From: Gimesia benthica
GTDB taxonomy: Bacteria; Planctomycetota; Planctomycetia; Planctomycetales; Planctomycetaceae
NCBI RefSeq assembly: GCF_009720525.1
Contig: NZ_CP043930.1
Span: 186,001-250,000 of the forward strand
DNA length: 64,000 nt
Direction of reading: 5' to 3'
In this document: positions 1-8,753 of the stretch, piece by piece
Layout: each line of letters begins with the position of its first letter
How positions within the stretch are numbered: position 1 is the first letter of the stretch
Notes under the pieces: generated by a model
The model's input: the letters and a program-made list of their open reading frames with translations, nothing else
Told to the model about the DNA's origin: nothing
The model's database searches: none
Made by a program: the position numbers and the translations under genes

Positions 1-227
1 TGGGCTGTCTTAAACCACCAGTGACCGTCATGGTAGCGATACCGGGCCCGGGTTGCATCGTCCAGATTCAGATGCGCGGTTCCCGCACGAACGACCGGAT
101 CAATCTGCATCTGATCGCCCGAATTCGGTTGTGCATCGGGAGGAGTTTGGACCTGGGCTGACAACAGCAGAGGACAGAGCCCCAACGCTGCAGTCACAGT
201 CAACACTTTTAAACTAAGGCCTTTCAT
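1..227 (-). CDS. Secreted hypothetical protein, N-terminal part only (runs off the window)
   Basis: Only the first 75 codons lie in the window; the gene continues leftward past base 1. The start ATG (complement of 225-227) is preceded by a good ribosome site, GGAAGGTG, seven to eight bases upstream. The product opens with a signal peptide (Lys near the N-terminus, a Leu/Val/Ala core, then a likely cleavage site around Ser-Ala-Gln at residues 23-25). After it come a Pro/Asn/Gln-rich linker and a segment with Tyr, His and Trp residues (RYRYHDGHWWF). Short motifs of this type recur in planctomycete exported proteins, but I do not recognise a named family. Function unknown. Confidence 0.75.
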   Translation of the reverse strand, partial: MKGLSLKVLTVTAALGLCPLLLSAQVQTPPDAQPNSGDQMQIDPVVRAGTAHLNLDDATRARYRYHDGHWWFKTA

Positions 228-768
228 TTGAGCACCTTCCTTTCAAGTGGATGAAAAATGAATATTCCTGGCCGCGTTACTACTCATGAAAAGCAAACCC
301 CATACCGCGTTTTAAAATGCAGGAATTCCCCTGAGTTCCTGCATAGGTATTTTTCCTATCCACCAGTCTCCTGACAAAACCTGACTCTCACACCTTAAAC
401 ATGACCGAAGTAAATCAAATCAATATGGTTGCGATCTTTTTACCAGATTGCATACCAGAGCGAGTCTCACGTTAAGAACCTGTATGGATTCGTAGCTGAT
501 GTTACATTTTTTCTCTCTGCAATCGTAAAACTAAGGGGATTTTGACCAGACAACCATCTGCAAATTTTTGCTCTCCTCTGCAATTCTCTGCCCGGGACAC
601 TCTGGATTGTAAGAGAAGATTTGCACAAGGGCTGGCAATATCACCGGTTGGAAACAGACCATAATCTTCCGTTGATTTGTCACCACTCCCGGATTCTGCT
701 AGATTCTCAGCCACAGAATTCAAGACATCCCATCACCATTCACATTCATTACCCAACACGAGGTTACC
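228..768. other. Intergenic region with a hairpin; no convincing gene
   Basis: No reading frame here has a ribosome site and coding character. The 73-codon minus-strand frame at 502-723 would need a TTG start and has no recognisable domain. The stretch must hold the divergent promoters of the truncated gene to the left and the immunity-domain gene to the right. An inverted repeat at 317-344 is listed separately. Confidence 0.6.
317..344 (-). promoter_or_regulatory. Perfect 9-bp inverted repeat in the 5' region of the leftmost gene
   Basis: ATGCAGGAA at 317-325 is repeated inverted as TTCCTGCAT at 336-344, with a 10-base loop. One more T-A pair can form inside after a G-U pair. A second short repeat, ATAGG/CCTAT at 343-347 and 355-359, abuts it. 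The pair lies about 90-130 bases upstream of the start codon of the leftward gene, so it could be a leader RNA hairpin or an operator. There is no U-tract on either strand, which argues against a terminator. Confidence 0.35.
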
Positions 769-1254
769 GTGGCACTCACATTAAATGATTTGACAATTAA
801 TCTGGAACAGGTCGACTGCAAGGTCCTCCTCGACGACTGGACCTGGGCCATGCCCGAATCGATGCAGGCCGTTCTGGTCACTGCCATGGGGGACGTCTTC
901 GCGCAGGGGGAATCGGGGGCCATCTACTTTGCCGATATGGTCGAAGGCAAAATCACCCCGGTCGCCGAAGACAGCAGCGAATTTGAAACACTGCTCCAGG
1001 ATCCCGATTTCGTCACCGACCTGTTCTTTCCCGCCCGTGTACTGGAACTTCGCGAAGCCGGCGTCAGCCTGGAACCGGGCCAGGTCTACGGCCACCAGAC
1101 GCCTCTCGTCCTTAGTGGCGAAGATGAACTCGATAACATCGAACCGATCGACGTCGCGGTGCACATCAGCGTCCACGGCCAGATCCACGAACAGGTCAAA
1201 GACCTCCCCCCGGGCACCGTGATTACCGATATCGAGTTTGAAGAGGAAGCCTGA
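769..1254 (+). CDS. T6SS immunity protein Tdi1 C-terminal domain (DUF1851) protein
   Basis: The 161-residue product consists almost wholly of a DUF1851 domain, the C-terminal domain of Tdi1, which in Agrobacterium protects against the T6SS DNase effector Tde. Recognisable parts are the aromatic-rich W-T-W-A-M-P segment, VTAMGDVF, the VEGKITPVA strand, the LEPGQVYGHQTPLVLSGED block and the closing VHISVHGQIHEQVKDLPPGT. The N-terminal GAD-like domain of full Tdi1 is absent. The start is GTG, because no in-frame ATG precedes the domain; an AGG lies about five bases upstream. No effector gene adjoins it, so it looks like an orphan immunity protein or a domesticated relative. Confidence 0.75.
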   Translation: MALTLNDLTINLEQVDCKVLLDDWTWAMPESMQAVLVTAMGDVFAQGESGAIYFADMVEGKITPVAEDSSEFETLLQDPDFVTDLFFPARVLELREAGVSLEPGQVYGHQTPLVLSGEDELDNIEPIDVAVHISVHGQIHEQVKDLPPGTVITDIEFEEEA

Positions 1255-1286
1255 CCCGGAACTGAGACGGGGCACATCAACAGACT

Positions 1287-2099
1287 CTAATCAGCCTGCC
1301 TCTTGAGAAATACACTCAGCCGTCCCAGTTGATCGGTATTAATATGATCCACGTCCGCGGCCACCAGTTCCCGCCAGACGGCTTCTGACTCCGGCGTTGC
1401 CCAGAACCGCACCCGCCGCCCCGCGGCATGCGACTGCTTCACAATTGAACGCAGTTTGGTGCGTTCCGCCTCAGACATCGTGCCTTTTCCCCGATATTTG
1501 AAATGGGACGTCCAGCGGTCGCTGATCAATGGCATCAGTTCTGCCGGCTGCTTCGAGTCCAGATCACTCAACCGCCCGTCAATCCCCATATACCGCGGGT
1601 TGGCGGCGGCGATCAGTTTCTTCGGCCGGTCTCCTGAAATTACAATCTGCACCGCCCCCGGAATCGATCTCCCGTCTTCAACCCTGCAAAGCAGCTGGGC
1701 ATAGTCTTCCAGTTGCTGACGTAATACCGGATAAACCGCCGCCCCATCCGTTTTGATATCCACCAGCAGAGTGAAGGGGGGCGTTTTCTCCTGACTGGAA
1801 AAAGTGTGTTTTTGAAAATACGCCTGCAACGGATCCAGGTAAAGTTTCCGCAGCGTCCGTTCCGGCGTTACATCAGGCCGATCGTGGGCCACCAGCAGCT
1901 CACCATCCACCAGGTAAATGTCCGCTTCCACAGACCAGAACCCATGCTCCAGCGCATCGTGCAATGGTCGGGCATGTTCATAATCATTATGAGCATGCGC
2001 CTGAAACAGAGGCGCCTGTGCTTTCTCCTCTGCCTTCAATGATGTGAAGCTACAACTGATGACCAGCAACACAACGATAAACAAGCGGCTGAAACCCAT
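1287..2099 (-). CDS. Secreted glycerophosphodiester phosphodiesterase / PI-PLC-like protein
   Basis: The 270-residue product starts with a signal peptide (to about residue 23) and then has a TIM-barrel phosphodiesterase signature: HAHNDYEHARPLHDAL near residue 35, SVEADIYL with the paired acidic residues, and LLVAHD. These correspond to the His, Glu-x-Asp and second His that bind the metal and attack the phosphodiester in GDPD and PI-PLC enzymes. DHINTDQ near the C-terminus is also typical. The sequence is closest in style to the Aim6-like branch of this superfamily. It is expected to act outside the cytoplasmic membrane on phosphodiesters such as glycerophospholipid head groups; the actual substrate is unknown. 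It is convergent with the DUF1851 gene and probably monocistronic. Confidence 0.75.
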   Translation of the reverse strand: MGFSRLFIVVLLVISCSFTSLKAEEKAQAPLFQAHAHNDYEHARPLHDALEHGFWSVEADIYLVDGELLVAHDRPDVTPERTLRKLYLDPLQAYFQKHTFSSQEKTPPFTLLVDIKTDGAAVYPVLRQQLEDYAQLLCRVEDGRSIPGAVQIVISGDRPKKLIAAANPRYMGIDGRLSDLDSKQPAELMPLISDRWTSHFKYRGKGTMSEAERTKLRSIVKQSHAAGRRVRFWATPESEAVWRELVAADVDHINTDQLGRLSVFLKRQAD

Positions 2100-2207
2100 T
2101 GACGCAAACCTTTGAAGAACCAGACTGATAAGGGAGTCAAGAGCTTAATGGTCACGCATCCGGGGTTCCAGTCGCACGCGCGGTGCTTCACCGTTTCTTA
2201 ACAGGCT

Positions 2208-2690
2208 TTATGGTTCAGCAGACAGTAGAGAGATACGCACTGCATGTTGCCGCCGATTGACTGCGTTCACGATGACGGAACAACGCTCACCTGGTGTGAG
2301 TGAAATATTTTGCGAGCATAACATCGCATATGCCCCTGGCATCAGTTCAACCAGATAGCCAGGCCGCCCATCGCATCGATCTGCCTGATCGACACGACGG
2401 ATCACTTTTGACGAAAAGACTGTTCCCACTTCGAACTGATTGGACTCCCAGGGGTCCGCATACATTCCTTTAATCGTACCAGCAATCCGACCGCCTGCCG
2501 CATCAACATGAATGATCTCAACCTGTAACAGGTCTCCCACAGATGCAAACTGCTCACACGAATTAAAAGAAGCGATCCAGGAGATTTCCGGGATGAGCAC
2601 CTGGATCTCCTGCCTGTCATACATACAAAACATACCGAATACGCGCACAGCCTGGACCTCAACAGTCACGATATCCCCTGAAACCAGCAT
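2208..2690 (-). CDS. S1-like RNA-binding (OB-fold) protein
   Basis: The 160-residue product contains what look like two OB-fold S1-type units. The first (residues 1-78) shows the S1 layout: SGDIVTVEVQAVRVFGMF, a central IPEISW strand, and VGDLLQVEIIHVDAAGGRIAGTIK at the end. The second half (about 85-158) is weaker but again ends in a basic strand, HAVRISL. S1 domains bind single-stranded RNA, but free two-domain proteins of this size have varied roles, so the job here is open. The start ATG has AGGGAG a few bases upstream. The neighbours give no pathway clue. Confidence 0.5.
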   Translation of the reverse strand: MLVSGDIVTVEVQAVRVFGMFCMYDRQEIQVLIPEISWIASFNSCEQFASVGDLLQVEIIHVDAAGGRIAGTIKGMYADPWESNQFEVGTVFSSKVIRRVDQADRCDGRPGYLVELMPGAYAMLCSQNISLTPGERCSVIVNAVNRRQHAVRISLLSAEP

Positions 2691-2827
2691 CGACCTACGC
2701 TCCCTCCTTATGGAAATGCCCCCAAACTATCATGCCGTCTAATTAAAAACCTACAGGGTATTCTCAAGATGTTAGCAATTCCGATTCAGAGACTCTTACC
2801 AACCCCATGCTCAATTCAATGAGTGAT

Positions 2828-3577
2828 TCATTTTCCGAACCAGGCCGACGCGGAATCCATTATTTCCAGCGTATCATAGAACCACTCTTCCGCGACCAGC
2901 GGCATCTTATTGCTATAACCATTGAGGTGGCGATTCAAATCCAGGCGAAAATCTAGACAGCGGCGTTTCAGCTGGAGATTACTTTTAGGAGGTTCGCCTC
3001 CCTGACATGCAAGCTCCTCCGAAATTAATCGCATTTTTGCATCCGCTGATTCGATATACTTCATTAACACCAATGCATGTGTCAACGACAACAGCTCCAT
3101 CTGTTCAAAAGCAATACCAGACAGAGGCTCAGCGGAATCGAGTTCGACTACGTTCTGTCCAATCGGCTGCTGCAAGTCGTCAATTACCAGTCCACGGTGC
3201 AGATTGAGATAATCACACAACCGTCGCTCCAGAGAACTAGCAACTGCTCCTGTCATGTATACAGGAATCGTGCCATCCGGATAGTCACTCAGATATTGAA
3301 CCAGCGCATCCATCTGTAACAGTCCCAGGTCGTCGATCAAAGTTTGCCTGGAGTCAGAATTCATCCCACTGAACGGCCCCCATAAATCGACCAGATCAGA
3401 CTCATATTCTGACACCACCGCCACGAAGTATGCGATCCGTAACAGAAAGCAGGTCTCAGGTTTCAATTCGCCTTTGAGTCGAGTTCGCACATAAGGAGAC
3501 ACAATACCAGCCAGGGCAGGGATCTGGTTTTGCCACCAGATCAATAAATCATGGGGGCTAACTTCCTCTGCCTGCAT
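2828..3577 (-). CDS. Hypothetical protein, soluble and mostly helical
   Basis: This 249-residue reading frame has a good ribosome site (GAGGGA, about six bases before the ATG) and normal codon use for the window. There is no signal peptide or membrane segment. The sequence is Leu- and acid-rich and looks largely alpha-helical, with a Trp-rich N-terminus (LIWWQNQ) and a Trp-Phe near the C-terminus. I do not recognise a family. It follows the S1-like gene's orientation with a 137-base gap, so the two could share a transcript, but this is not shown. Confidence 0.55.
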   Translation of the reverse strand: MQAEEVSPHDLLIWWQNQIPALAGIVSPYVRTRLKGELKPETCFLLRIAYFVAVVSEYESDLVDLWGPFSGMNSDSRQTLIDDLGLLQMDALVQYLSDYPDGTIPVYMTGAVASSLERRLCDYLNLHRGLVIDDLQQPIGQNVVELDSAEPLSGIAFEQMELLSLTHALVLMKYIESADAKMRLISEELACQGGEPPKSNLQLKRRCLDFRLDLNRHLNGYSNKMPLVAEEWFYDTLEIMDSASAWFGK

Positions 3578-3845
3578 TAGAGTCCCTCTCTTAGATGTGA
3601 AAACAAGTACTTCCGGCTACTTCGATCATACTACAATCTGTTTTGTACATTACAATGATCACTCTACACTCTCGCAACCTAGTGAAGCGGGTGTTAGAGA
3701 CTCCGATTTCCTTTTTTAAGATTTCATTTGTCCTACATGAGAAAATACCTGATGAATTTGAGCTACTCTGTTAAAATAGAATTTGAATAGCTTATTCCTC
3801 ACATTCGTCTCTGAAAATGATTTCACCTAATTCAAGGCGCTCACC

Positions 3846-4796
3846 ATGTTCCTCTTCAGCTCACTCATCCTCGCTCTGACCGGTGCAGTCGCAGACGCCC
3901 AGCCCACCACCGCCGAAGTTCGGTCCACCGTAGAGCGCAGCATCCCTTACATTGAAAAGCAGGGGCTGTGGTGGATTGAGGAAAAGAAATGTGCTTCCTG
4001 CCACCGCGTGGGAACCATGCTCTGGAGTCTGCAGAATGCGAAGCAGCATGGCTTCACCGTCAGCGACCGTCTGCAGGAATGGACCGACTGGGCCAATGAC
4101 AAGGCACTGTCCAAAAATGACAAAGGCCAGATTGCAGGAACGACTAATAAAGAAGGCGTGGTCCAGCAATTGTTCGCGTTTACTCCGGCCAACTCAGATC
4201 CGGAAACCCGCAAAAAACTGATCGGTCTGCTCCGCGTCGATCAGAAGCCCGACGGTTCCTGGAAAGCAGGCGGGCAACTTCCCTTTCAGAAGCGAGCCAA
4301 ACCGGAAACCGACGCCGTCAGTACCATGTGGCTCACGCTCGGTTTGCTGACCGCCGCCGATAATCCCCAAAATCAAAAGACCATCCAGCAGGCCCAGACT
4401 TTTATCGACAAGAGCACTCCGGGCAAAAGTACCGAGTGGTACGTCATGAAACTCCTGCTCGCGACCAGCCAGAATCAAAACCAGCAGCGCGACCAGATGA
4501 TCCAGCAGTTGCAGAGCCTGCAACACGAAGATGGTGGCTGGGGCTGGCTCACCAGTGATCCCAGCGATGCCCTCGGCACCGGCATGGCGTTGTTCGCCCT
4601 CCGTAAAGCAGGCGTTAATTTACAGGCCGAACCAGTCCGCCGGGCGGAACGGTTTCTGATCTCGACTCAGAAAAAAGATGGCTCCTGGCCGGTCAAGGGC
4701 ACCAAAGCCAAGAAGAAAGATCGCATCGAAGAGACTGCCGTCTACTGGGGGACCACCTGGGCGGTGCTGGGTCTTCTCGAATGCCTGCCGCAGTAA
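3846..4796 (+). CDS. Secreted protein with a haem c motif and squalene-cyclase/prenyltransferase-like repeats
   Basis: The 316-residue product has a signal peptide (to about residue 19). A CASCH motif at residues 49-53 follows, the CxxCH signature for covalent haem c attachment. The rest resembles the alpha-alpha barrel repeats of squalene-hopene cyclases: QKPDGSW near 137, QHEDGGWGW near 228 and QKKDGSW near 275, each followed by a long helix (SDALGTGMALFALRKAG, for example). The catalytic DxDD motif of true cyclases is not visible, so a triterpene cyclase activity is unlikely. Related proteins in planctomycetes are annotated loosely as cyclase-like or cytochrome-like. It probably acts in the periplasm. 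The polysaccharide operon begins 36 bases downstream and might be co-transcribed. Confidence 0.65.
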   Translation: MFLFSSLILALTGAVADAQPTTAEVRSTVERSIPYIEKQGLWWIEEKKCASCHRVGTMLWSLQNAKQHGFTVSDRLQEWTDWANDKALSKNDKGQIAGTTNKEGVVQQLFAFTPANSDPETRKKLIGLLRVDQKPDGSWKAGGQLPFQKRAKPETDAVSTMWLTLGLLTAADNPQNQKTIQQAQTFIDKSTPGKSTEWYVMKLLLATSQNQNQQRDQMIQQLQSLQHEDGGWGWLTSDPSDALGTGMALFALRKAGVNLQAEPVRRAERFLISTQKKDGSWPVKGTKAKKKDRIEETAVYWGTTWAVLGLLECLPQ

Positions 4797-4832
4797 GCGA
4801 TCGCCGATTCACATCGTTGCTTCGGAATCTGC

Positions 4833-6479
4833 TTGATCCCGACTGAAAAACCGTATATCGTCGGTAACAACTGTGAAACGACATCCGCGCGTCCCGTCAC
4901 CGAAAGCCTGCTGCCGACCTTGTCCGAACCCGAATCGAATCAGACCACCTCTCGCTCCAGTCACTGGTGTCGCTGGGCCCTCGCCGGGATTGTCATCCTC
5001 TTTCTGATCTGGCGGGTCCCCCTCGTACTCCGCGAGGCAGGGGGGCAGGATGAAGAATGGTTCGCCATTCCCGGCTGGACGATTCTCGAGACAGGCATAC
5101 CCCACGTCCCGTATGCCCCGCAACGACAGACCGGCAGTGCCTTCTATCAGGCTGACGAAGCGCTCTTCGCACTTCCGCCACTTTACTTTTATGTCTCCGC
5201 ACCGCTGTACGCCGTCCTGCCTCCGACTTACAGCACGACGCGGCTCGTCTCCATCACGGCTGGGGTCGGAATCCTGATTCTGATGTACCTGCTCGCCATT
5301 CGTATATTCAAAGACCCGCTCGCTGGACTGATCGCCGCGGGTCTCTTCAGCCTCTCCCGGCTCCTTTATTTCCCGGCTGTTATCTCCCGTCCCGACATGC
5401 TCTGCTGCCTCTGGGGACTGCTGGCAATCCTGATGATGTACCGCTGGCATGCCAGCGCACGACGCTACCGCGACCTGGGCCTCGTCGGCCTCCTGCTGGG
5501 ACTGGGCATGCTCACGCATCCCTTTGCGCTGGTCTACTGCATTCAGCTCGGCTGCTGGGCACTGCTCGTCAACGGGACCTGGCAACAACGCCTGTTGCGG
5601 GGCACCGTGATCACCGGTTGCGCCCTGGCGGTCTTCGCCTTATGGCTCCCTCTGATTCTGGCTTACCCCGAACCCTTCCGCTATCAGTTTTTCACCAACG
5701 TGCTTGACCGCTCCGGTCCGGGACTCGTCTCCCGTCTTCTGTTTCCCTGGCCTTACTTCGCCACGCAGTTTCAGTTGCTCCGCGAACACGCGGGCACGAT
5801 TCAGCTCTCACTCATGGCCGCAGGATTAGTCATCGGCACTCTCCTGGCCTGGCGCTCCCGGGACCATCGTCAGCGCATCCTGCTGCTGCTTACCTGGTCC
5901 TCTATTTACCTGCTCATTGCCTGCCAGGGACACCACCCGACCAAAGGCTACTGGTCGTATCCCGGCTTGCTCCTGTTCCTCTGCCTGGGCTGGGGGCTGA
6001 GCCGCCTCGCTACGCTACTCTGGAACCGCAGTGTCGTCTGGCGTCTTCCGGTACTAATCGGTGCAGCCTGTCTTGTGCTGGCAATGCTTCCCGGCTCAGG
6101 AATCCGCACATGGCGCGCTCACATTGCGAACTGGTCGAATGTGAATTACAATGCACCTCGATTTATCAGTCGGATCATTCAGGAGTTACCTGCAGACGCC
6201 CGTTATACGGTCGATCGCGCCTATGTCTTCAACTTTGCAGCCGCGGGACGTCAGACGCTCCTCGGGGACAACCGCGAATTCGCCTTTGATGCACGTCCTT
6301 TTCCCTACGATTACCTAATTGTCAGCCATGACATGCAGGACAGGGGGTTAAGTAAAGAGTTCAAAGGGCGTCTCGTGGGAACCTGGGGAGATCCGGATGA
6401 TCCCTTCAGCTGTTTTGTCGAAGTTTATGTGCCGGAAGACAGCCCGGTACAGAGCCTCGATCAGACCAGTCAGAAATGA
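4833..6479 (+). CDS. Integral membrane glycosyltransferase, family 39 / ArnT type
   Basis: The 548-residue protein is polytopic (roughly ten to twelve membrane segments from residue 48 to about 425). It has the GT-C layout: a first periplasmic loop right after the first helix carrying acidic residues (GGQDEEWFAIPGW near 67-79), where the catalytic Asp/Glu pair of this fold sits, and a soluble C-terminal tail. Such enzymes move a sugar from a polyprenyl-phosphate carrier onto a lipid, glycan or protein on the outer face of the membrane. The start is TTG; no ATG lies upstream of the first helix, and GGAA sits five bases before the TTG. It leads a compact operon with the next three genes. Confidence 0.7.
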   Translation: MIPTEKPYIVGNNCETTSARPVTESLLPTLSEPESNQTTSRSSHWCRWALAGIVILFLIWRVPLVLREAGGQDEEWFAIPGWTILETGIPHVPYAPQRQTGSAFYQADEALFALPPLYFYVSAPLYAVLPPTYSTTRLVSITAGVGILILMYLLAIRIFKDPLAGLIAAGLFSLSRLLYFPAVISRPDMLCCLWGLLAILMMYRWHASARRYRDLGLVGLLLGLGMLTHPFALVYCIQLGCWALLVNGTWQQRLLRGTVITGCALAVFALWLPLILAYPEPFRYQFFTNVLDRSGPGLVSRLLFPWPYFATQFQLLREHAGTIQLSLMAAGLVIGTLLAWRSRDHRQRILLLLTWSSIYLLIACQGHHPTKGYWSYPGLLLFLCLGWGLSRLATLLWNRSVVWRLPVLIGAACLVLAMLPGSGIRTWRAHIANWSNVNYNAPRFISRIIQELPADARYTVDRAYVFNFAAAGRQTLLGDNREFAFDARPFPYDYLIVSHDMQDRGLSKEFKGRLVGTWGDPDDPFSCFVEVYVPEDSPVQSLDQTSQK

Positions 6480-6510
6480 CAACCATCATCACCAGCACAG
6501 GAGTCACCGG

Positions 6511-7734
6511 TTGAACGCACATGAGGGACAGACAGAGACGACACAGGTGCAACATCCTCTCCGCGTGGCCATCATCGGGGGAGGCGGTCATGTGGGACTC
6601 CCTTTCGGCCTGGCCTTGTGTGACTGCGGACACACGGTGACGCTCGTCGATCTCAACGAGGCGCAGCTCGATACGATCCGCTCTGGCCAGATGCCGTTCC
6701 AGGAAATCAACGCTGACCAGCTTCTGCCCCGAGTTCTCGAATCCGGTCGCCTGCATTGTTCCACGAGCTTCACGGCGCTTTCCGAACAGGATGTGATCAT
6801 CGTCACCATCGGCACCCCGGTTGATGAATATCTCGACCCCAGTCTCAGAGCCTTCGATCAGGTGATGGAAGATGTCTTCCAGCACTGCCGCCCCGGTCAG
6901 TTATTGATCATTCGCAGTACGGTCTTCCCCGGAGTCACCCAGCGTCTGGGGCGACTCGTCGCCGAACGTGACCTGCAGATCGAGGTCTCTTATTGCCCCG
7001 AACGGATTGCCCAGGGCCGGGCACTGCTGGAACTGACACAACTCCCCCAGTTAGTCAGCGGCTGTTCCCCACAGGCAGCACAGCGGGCGGCCCGCTTCTT
7101 CTCCGATTTCGGTCAGGAAGTGATCGAGCTTTCCCCCGTCGAAGCCGAACTGGGTAAGCTGTTTACCAATTCCTATCGCTACATTAACTTCGCGATCTCG
7201 AATCAGTTCTACATGCTGGCCCAGCGTTACGAGGCCGACTTCGACCTCATCTATCATGCGATCACCTACAAATACCCCCGCATGAACGGCTTTGCCCGCG
7301 CCGGATTTGCCGGCGGCCCCTGTCTGCTCAAGGACACCATGCAGCTGGCTTCCTTCAATCACAACCTGCTCACCCTCGGTCAGACCGCGATGGCGGTCAA
7401 CGAGGGACTCCCCGGCTTCATTGTGGAACGACTCAAGAAAAATCACGACCTGACCGGCTTGACGGTCGGGATTCTGGGAATGGGCTTCAAGGGGAATTGC
7501 GATGACCCGCGGAGTTCTTTATCTTACAAACTCAGAAAAGTGCTGACGCTGGAATGCCGGCGGGTGCTTTGTACCGATCCCTTCATCGACAGTTCCGATT
7601 TTGTTTCGCTCGAAACCATTCAGCAGGAGTCAGACATTCTGATCCTCGGGGCCTGTCACGACGAGTATCGCAGTTTACAGACCACCAAACCCCTGATTGA
7701 CGTATTTGGATTTACAACAAGGCAGGAGCCATGA
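6511..7734 (+). CDS. UDP-glucose/GDP-mannose dehydrogenase family protein (nucleotide-sugar 6-dehydrogenase)
   Basis: These enzymes oxidise the C6 hydroxyl of a nucleotide sugar to a carboxylate with two NAD. I place the start at the TTG at 6511, which has AGGAG eight bases upstream and gives 407 residues; a longer frame would overlap the previous gene by some 80 bases. Seen in the protein: a Rossmann fingerprint (IIGGGGHVGLPFG near the N-terminus), GTPVDE, RSTVFPGVT, the central helix ELGKLFTNSYRYINF, and GGPCLLKD with the catalytic Cys at about residue 271. The layout resembles UDP-ManNAc dehydrogenase (WecC) more than UDP-glucose dehydrogenase, but the substrate cannot be fixed from sequence. 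Its stop overlaps the next start. Confidence 0.8.
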   Translation: MNAHEGQTETTQVQHPLRVAIIGGGGHVGLPFGLALCDCGHTVTLVDLNEAQLDTIRSGQMPFQEINADQLLPRVLESGRLHCSTSFTALSEQDVIIVTIGTPVDEYLDPSLRAFDQVMEDVFQHCRPGQLLIIRSTVFPGVTQRLGRLVAERDLQIEVSYCPERIAQGRALLELTQLPQLVSGCSPQAAQRAARFFSDFGQEVIELSPVEAELGKLFTNSYRYINFAISNQFYMLAQRYEADFDLIYHAITYKYPRMNGFARAGFAGGPCLLKDTMQLASFNHNLLTLGQTAMAVNEGLPGFIVERLKKNHDLTGLTVGILGMGFKGNCDDPRSSLSYKLRKVLTLECRRVLCTDPFIDSSDFVSLETIQQESDILILGACHDEYRSLQTTKPLIDVFGFTTRQEP

Positions 7735-8753
7735 AAGTTCTGATTACCGGCGCCGCCGGGTTTATAGGCAGCTATGTCGTCGGAGAACTGCTGGAGGCCG
7801 GCTACGATGTCGTCGGGCTGGACAATTTCTCCAAGTACGGCGAATTGAGTCCCGCTCACCAGGGACATCCCCGCTACGAATTCCTGCAGGCCGATGCCAA
7901 AGACATCGACCTGCTCAGTCGGCTGCTCAAGGGCTGCGATCACTTCATCGCCGGCGCCGCGATGATCGGCGGTATTTCCTACTTCCATAAATTCGCCTAC
8001 GACCTGCTCGCAGAAAATGAACGCATCACAGCGGCCGCTTTCGACGCGGCTCTCGCCGCCCATCGCGAAGGACAACTACAGAAAATCACCGTCATTTCCT
8101 CGTCGATGGTTTTTGAATGTGCGCAGCAGTTTCCCAGTCAGGAAGGGGACCAGCGCACCTGCCCGCCTCCCGAATCGACCTACGGCTTTCAGAAACTCGC
8201 CGTGGAGTATTATGCCCAGGGAGCACATCAGCAATACGGTCTGCCTTACACAATTGCCCGCCCCTTTAACTGCGTCGGCATCGGTGAACGCCGGGCTGTC
8301 ACCGATGAAGATGTCAAATCGGGCGATATTGAACTTGCTCTCAGCCATGTCGTCCCCGACCTCGTCCAGAAAATCATGAAAGGGCAGGACCCGCTGCAGA
8401 TTCTCGGCGACGGCTCTCAGGTCCGTCACTACACCTACGGCGGAGACCTTGCCCGGGGTATTCGGCTCTGTGTCGAACATCCCCAGGCCCTCAACGAAGA
8501 CTTCAACCTCTCCACCCCCCAGGCGACGACGGTCCTCGAACTGGCCGAGACGATCTGGCAGAAAATTCATGGGCCCGATAAACCTTTCCGCTATCAAAGC
8601 GAACAGCCATTCCCGCACGATGTGCAGTATCGCTCTCCCGCAGTCGAAAAGGCAAAAGACATGCTCGGCTTCACCGCCGACACCACTCTGGATCAGATGC
8701 TGGACGAGGTCATCCCCTGGATCAAAGAACAGATTGCACGCGGAACCATCTGA
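7731..8753 (+). CDS. NAD-dependent nucleotide-sugar epimerase/dehydratase (extended SDR)
   Basis: The 340-residue product is an extended short-chain dehydrogenase. It has GAAGFIG at residues 7-13 for NAD binding, an SSSMVFE strand with the catalytic Ser, and YGFQK with the Tyr-x3-Lys pair. The later block ARPFNCVGIGER and the GDGSQVRHYTYGGDLARGI stretch are usual for epimerases and dehydratases of UDP- or GDP-sugars. Start and stop overlap the neighbours (ATGA with the upstream gene, TGATG with the downstream one), so translation is probably coupled. It likely supplies a modified nucleotide sugar to the flanking glycosyltransferases. The exact reaction is not determinable. Confidence 0.8.
   Translation: MKVLITGAAGFIGSYVVGELLEAGYDVVGLDNFSKYGELSPAHQGHPRYEFLQADAKDIDLLSRLLKGCDHFIAGAAMIGGISYFHKFAYDLLAENERITAAAFDAALAAHREGQLQKITVISSSMVFECAQQFPSQEGDQRTCPPPESTYGFQKLAVEYYAQGAHQQYGLPYTIARPFNCVGIGERRAVTDEDVKSGDIELALSHVVPDLVQKIMKGQDPLQILGDGSQVRHYTYGGDLARGIRLCVEHPQALNEDFNLSTPQATTVLELAETIWQKIHGPDKPFRYQSEQPFPHDVQYRSPAVEKAKDMLGFTADTTLDQMLDEVIPWIKEQIARGTI

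Noticed and set aside
502-723. Minus-strand 73-codon frame in the first intergenic region
   Set aside because: Needs a TTG start, has no ribosome site and ends in a composition typical of non-coding DNA.
4809-5588. Long minus-strand open frame (259 codons) opposite the GT39-type gene
   Set aside because: It is a shadow of a GC-rich gene with clear membrane helices on the plus strand; its own product is very rich in Glu, Gln, Arg and Pro and has no motif or ribosome site.
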